Assembly: GCA_963693365.1 (NCBI GenBank)
Contig: CAVNZM010000001.1
Coordinates: 17,484,001-17,548,000 of the forward strand
Direction of reading: 5' to 3'
DNA: 64,000 nt
Source: Amoebidium appalachense
Taxonomy: Eukaryota > Ichthyosporea
The notes under the pieces are model-generated. The model had not been told where the DNA came from and did no database searches. It saw nothing but the letters and a program-made list of their open reading frames with translations. A program made the translations under genes and the position numbers. Every line of letters starts with the position of its first letter. Within the stretch, counting starts at the first letter, position 1. Below, in pieces: positions 61,426 to 64,000 of the stretch.

Positions 61426-61484
61426 CCGAATCAGATGCCCTGCGGGATCGCTTTTCCGGGGCTACTTGGTCTAAGTGTGTGCCT
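61426..61484 (-). pseudogene. Exon-like fragment paralogous to the RGS-gene insert
   Basis: Read on the minus strand, 59 nt (RGTHLDQVAPEKRSRRASDSG) are flanked by a good acceptor (TCTTTCCCCAG) and a consensus donor (GTGAGT). The peptide matches INQVAPAKRSRKSAESVS in the RGS exon at 63121-63195, and nucleotide similarity extends over about 65 bp. It lies beyond the stop of that gene, so it is either an exon of a second copy or a duplicated relic. Confidence 0.55.
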
Positions 61485-62830
<1,346 letters not shown>

Positions 62831-63331
62831 CTACATGGTTGAAGAAGAGCGAGGCCTTTTTGCCATGTACCGTGGGAACACGTCAGTAGCCATCAGGTGC
62901 ACGATGTGATGTTGTGCCTGGTCAAACAGGACAGGAAGACTCTCCCACGCCCCCAGGGCCCATTCCAAAAGCACGGACGTATTTTCAACATTGTTGATTA
63001 ACGAATCACTCGTTTTGATTGGTTGATCTAAAACCACACTGGATTGTGTTTCGCCGCCATCGGACGCTTTGCTCGGTTCTGATTGGTTCATTCGGTCTCC
63101 CTGCCATGACCCCACCAGACTGACTGATTCGGCGGATTTGCGTGATCGCTTTGCCGGGGCTACCTGGTTAATGCTTGTGTTGCTAGGGAATGAGATCTTG
63201 CGAGCAAATATTGGGTCATTTTCCTGGGCAGCAGCGGCTGCGGCTGCAGCAATATAGAGCGATTGGAGCATTGATTTGTGGTGACGGAGTTCATGAAGGA
63301 TTTGCTGAGCTTTCGGTGCCGGGAGATTGAC
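62831..63331 (-). CDS. Last exon of an RGS-domain protein (partial, 166 codons plus stop)
   Basis: The acceptor CACCTACAG precedes GTC at 63331; the stop TAG is at 62831-62833. The exon opens with VNLPAPKAQQILHEL, the mid-RGS helix. It ends with LPVLFDQAQHHIVHLMATDVFPRYMA, the canonical C-terminal RGS signature (F-x-x-AQ, then LM..D.FPRF). Between them sits a non-canonical insert of about 100 residues with an Ala8 run, KRSRKSAESVS and Ser/Asn-rich sequence. RGS proteins accelerate GTP hydrolysis on G-alpha subunits. The N-terminal half of the domain must lie in exons at higher coordinates, outside or at the edge of the window. Apart from the insert, length and motifs fit the family. Confidence 0.8.
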   Translation of the reverse strand, partial: VNLPAPKAQQILHELRHHKSMLQSLYIAAAAAAAAQENDPIFARKISFPSNTSINQVAPAKRSRKSAESVSLVGSWQGDRMNQSEPSKASDGGETQSSVVLDQPIKTSDSLINNVENTSVLLEWALGAWESLPVLFDQAQHHIVHLMATDVFPRYMAKRPRSSSTM

Positions 63332-63656
63332 CTGTAGGTGAGAGTTGCCGGTAAGTAGCTCGTTTTGGTATACATTTACCAAACACGTCAACCTCGCAAC
63401 AAATACCCAAAGGCAGCATCCACAGTTTCGAGCATGCAGGCTGGGTGTTTTGTGTTATTGTTGACACATCCCCCCTCTCCCCCTCCCCCCCCCCCCCCCT
63501 ATTTTTTTTTTTTTTTTTAAATTTTACGGGGTGTGTGTGTGGGGGGGGGGGGGGGGGAGGGAGGGGGGAGGAGGGGAGGAAGCGGAAGGGGAGGGGGAGG
63601 GGGGAGGGGGGGATTTAAGCATTGAATGTGTGTTTGCGTGCTTGTGTGTGTGGTGT

Positions 63657-63704
<48 letters not shown>

Positions 63705-63911
63705 GGGGGGTAGGGGGGAGGCTGGCAAAGAGAGGAGCAAAAAAGGCAATTGATAGGCCGAAGACTGACTGAGCAGAGGTGTGTGTGTGTGGGTGTGTGT
63801 GGGGTGGGGGGAGGAGAGCAAGGGGGGGAGGGGGGGGGGGGGGGGGGGAGGGGGTACCGGTGGTGATGGTGGGGGGGAAAGGGGAGGGGGGGGGGGGGCG
63901 GGGGGAGGGGG

Positions 63912-63952
<41 letters not shown>

Positions 63953-64000
63953 CACGTGCGGTGTGTGTATGTGTATGGGTGGGTGGGGGTGTGTGTGTGG
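63332..64000. other. Window edge: intron or 5' side of the RGS gene, simple repeats
   Basis: Contains C, T and G runs (63486-63560, 63671-63702, 63825-63850) and (GT)n at 63915-63950. No further RGS exon is recognisable before the edge. Confidence 0.5.

Overview
The window is eukaryotic nuclear DNA. It has canonical GT-AG introns, two housekeeping genes cut into 28 and 21 exons, TATA-like boxes, AATAAA signals and a very large load of simple repeats: (GT)n/(CA)n, (CT)n/(GA)n, and pure G or C runs of 20-97 bases. The two large genes are clearly orthologous to animal, plant and fungal proteins but divergent from them, which suggests an intron-rich protist or alga. I cannot name the species.

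Layout. 472-22141 (-): complete NAA25, the auxiliary subunit of the NatB N-terminal acetyltransferase (28 exons, 844 aa). 23506-25928 (+): head-to-head with it, a two-exon Fe(II)/2-oxoglutarate dioxygenase. 26439-27113 (-): a C2H2 zinc-finger gene broken by a nonsense codon and frameshifts. About 28.3-36.6 kb: a gene-poor island of diverged duplications, a minisatellite, a perfect 20-bp-arm palindrome and a 97-base G run. 37333-37959 (-): an intronless multi-pass membrane protein. 39218-52994 (-): complete ANAPC5, the TPR scaffold subunit of the anaphase-promoting complex (21 exons, 798 aa, one of them a 10-nt microexon). 54581-55132 (-): an intronless, bacterial-looking RibD/DHFR-fold reductase with TGACGT boxes upstream. 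57218-58409 (+): a secreted Cys-rich protein of unknown family broken by two single-base frameshifts. 62831-63331 (-): the last exon of an RGS-domain gene that continues beyond the window.

The exon chains of NAA25 and ANAPC5 were built by hand from both strands. Every junction is GT-AG, the phase carries through all 47 introns, and both sums close exactly (2535 and 2397 nt). This internal check supports small exons that homology alone would miss.

The most unusual signals are in the introns. About half of the 48 introns start with a weak GT donor followed within about 20 bases by a C run on the sense strand. At least ten acceptors are simply the last CAG of a (CA)n microsatellite. A short interspersed element of about 100-140 bp recurs in several introns, always bounded by a C run and, in every copy I found, oriented with the host gene. 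I did not find phage, plasmid, CRISPR, rRNA or convincing tRNA sequences. The genes look like ordinary unlinked eukaryotic loci, not a pathway cluster.
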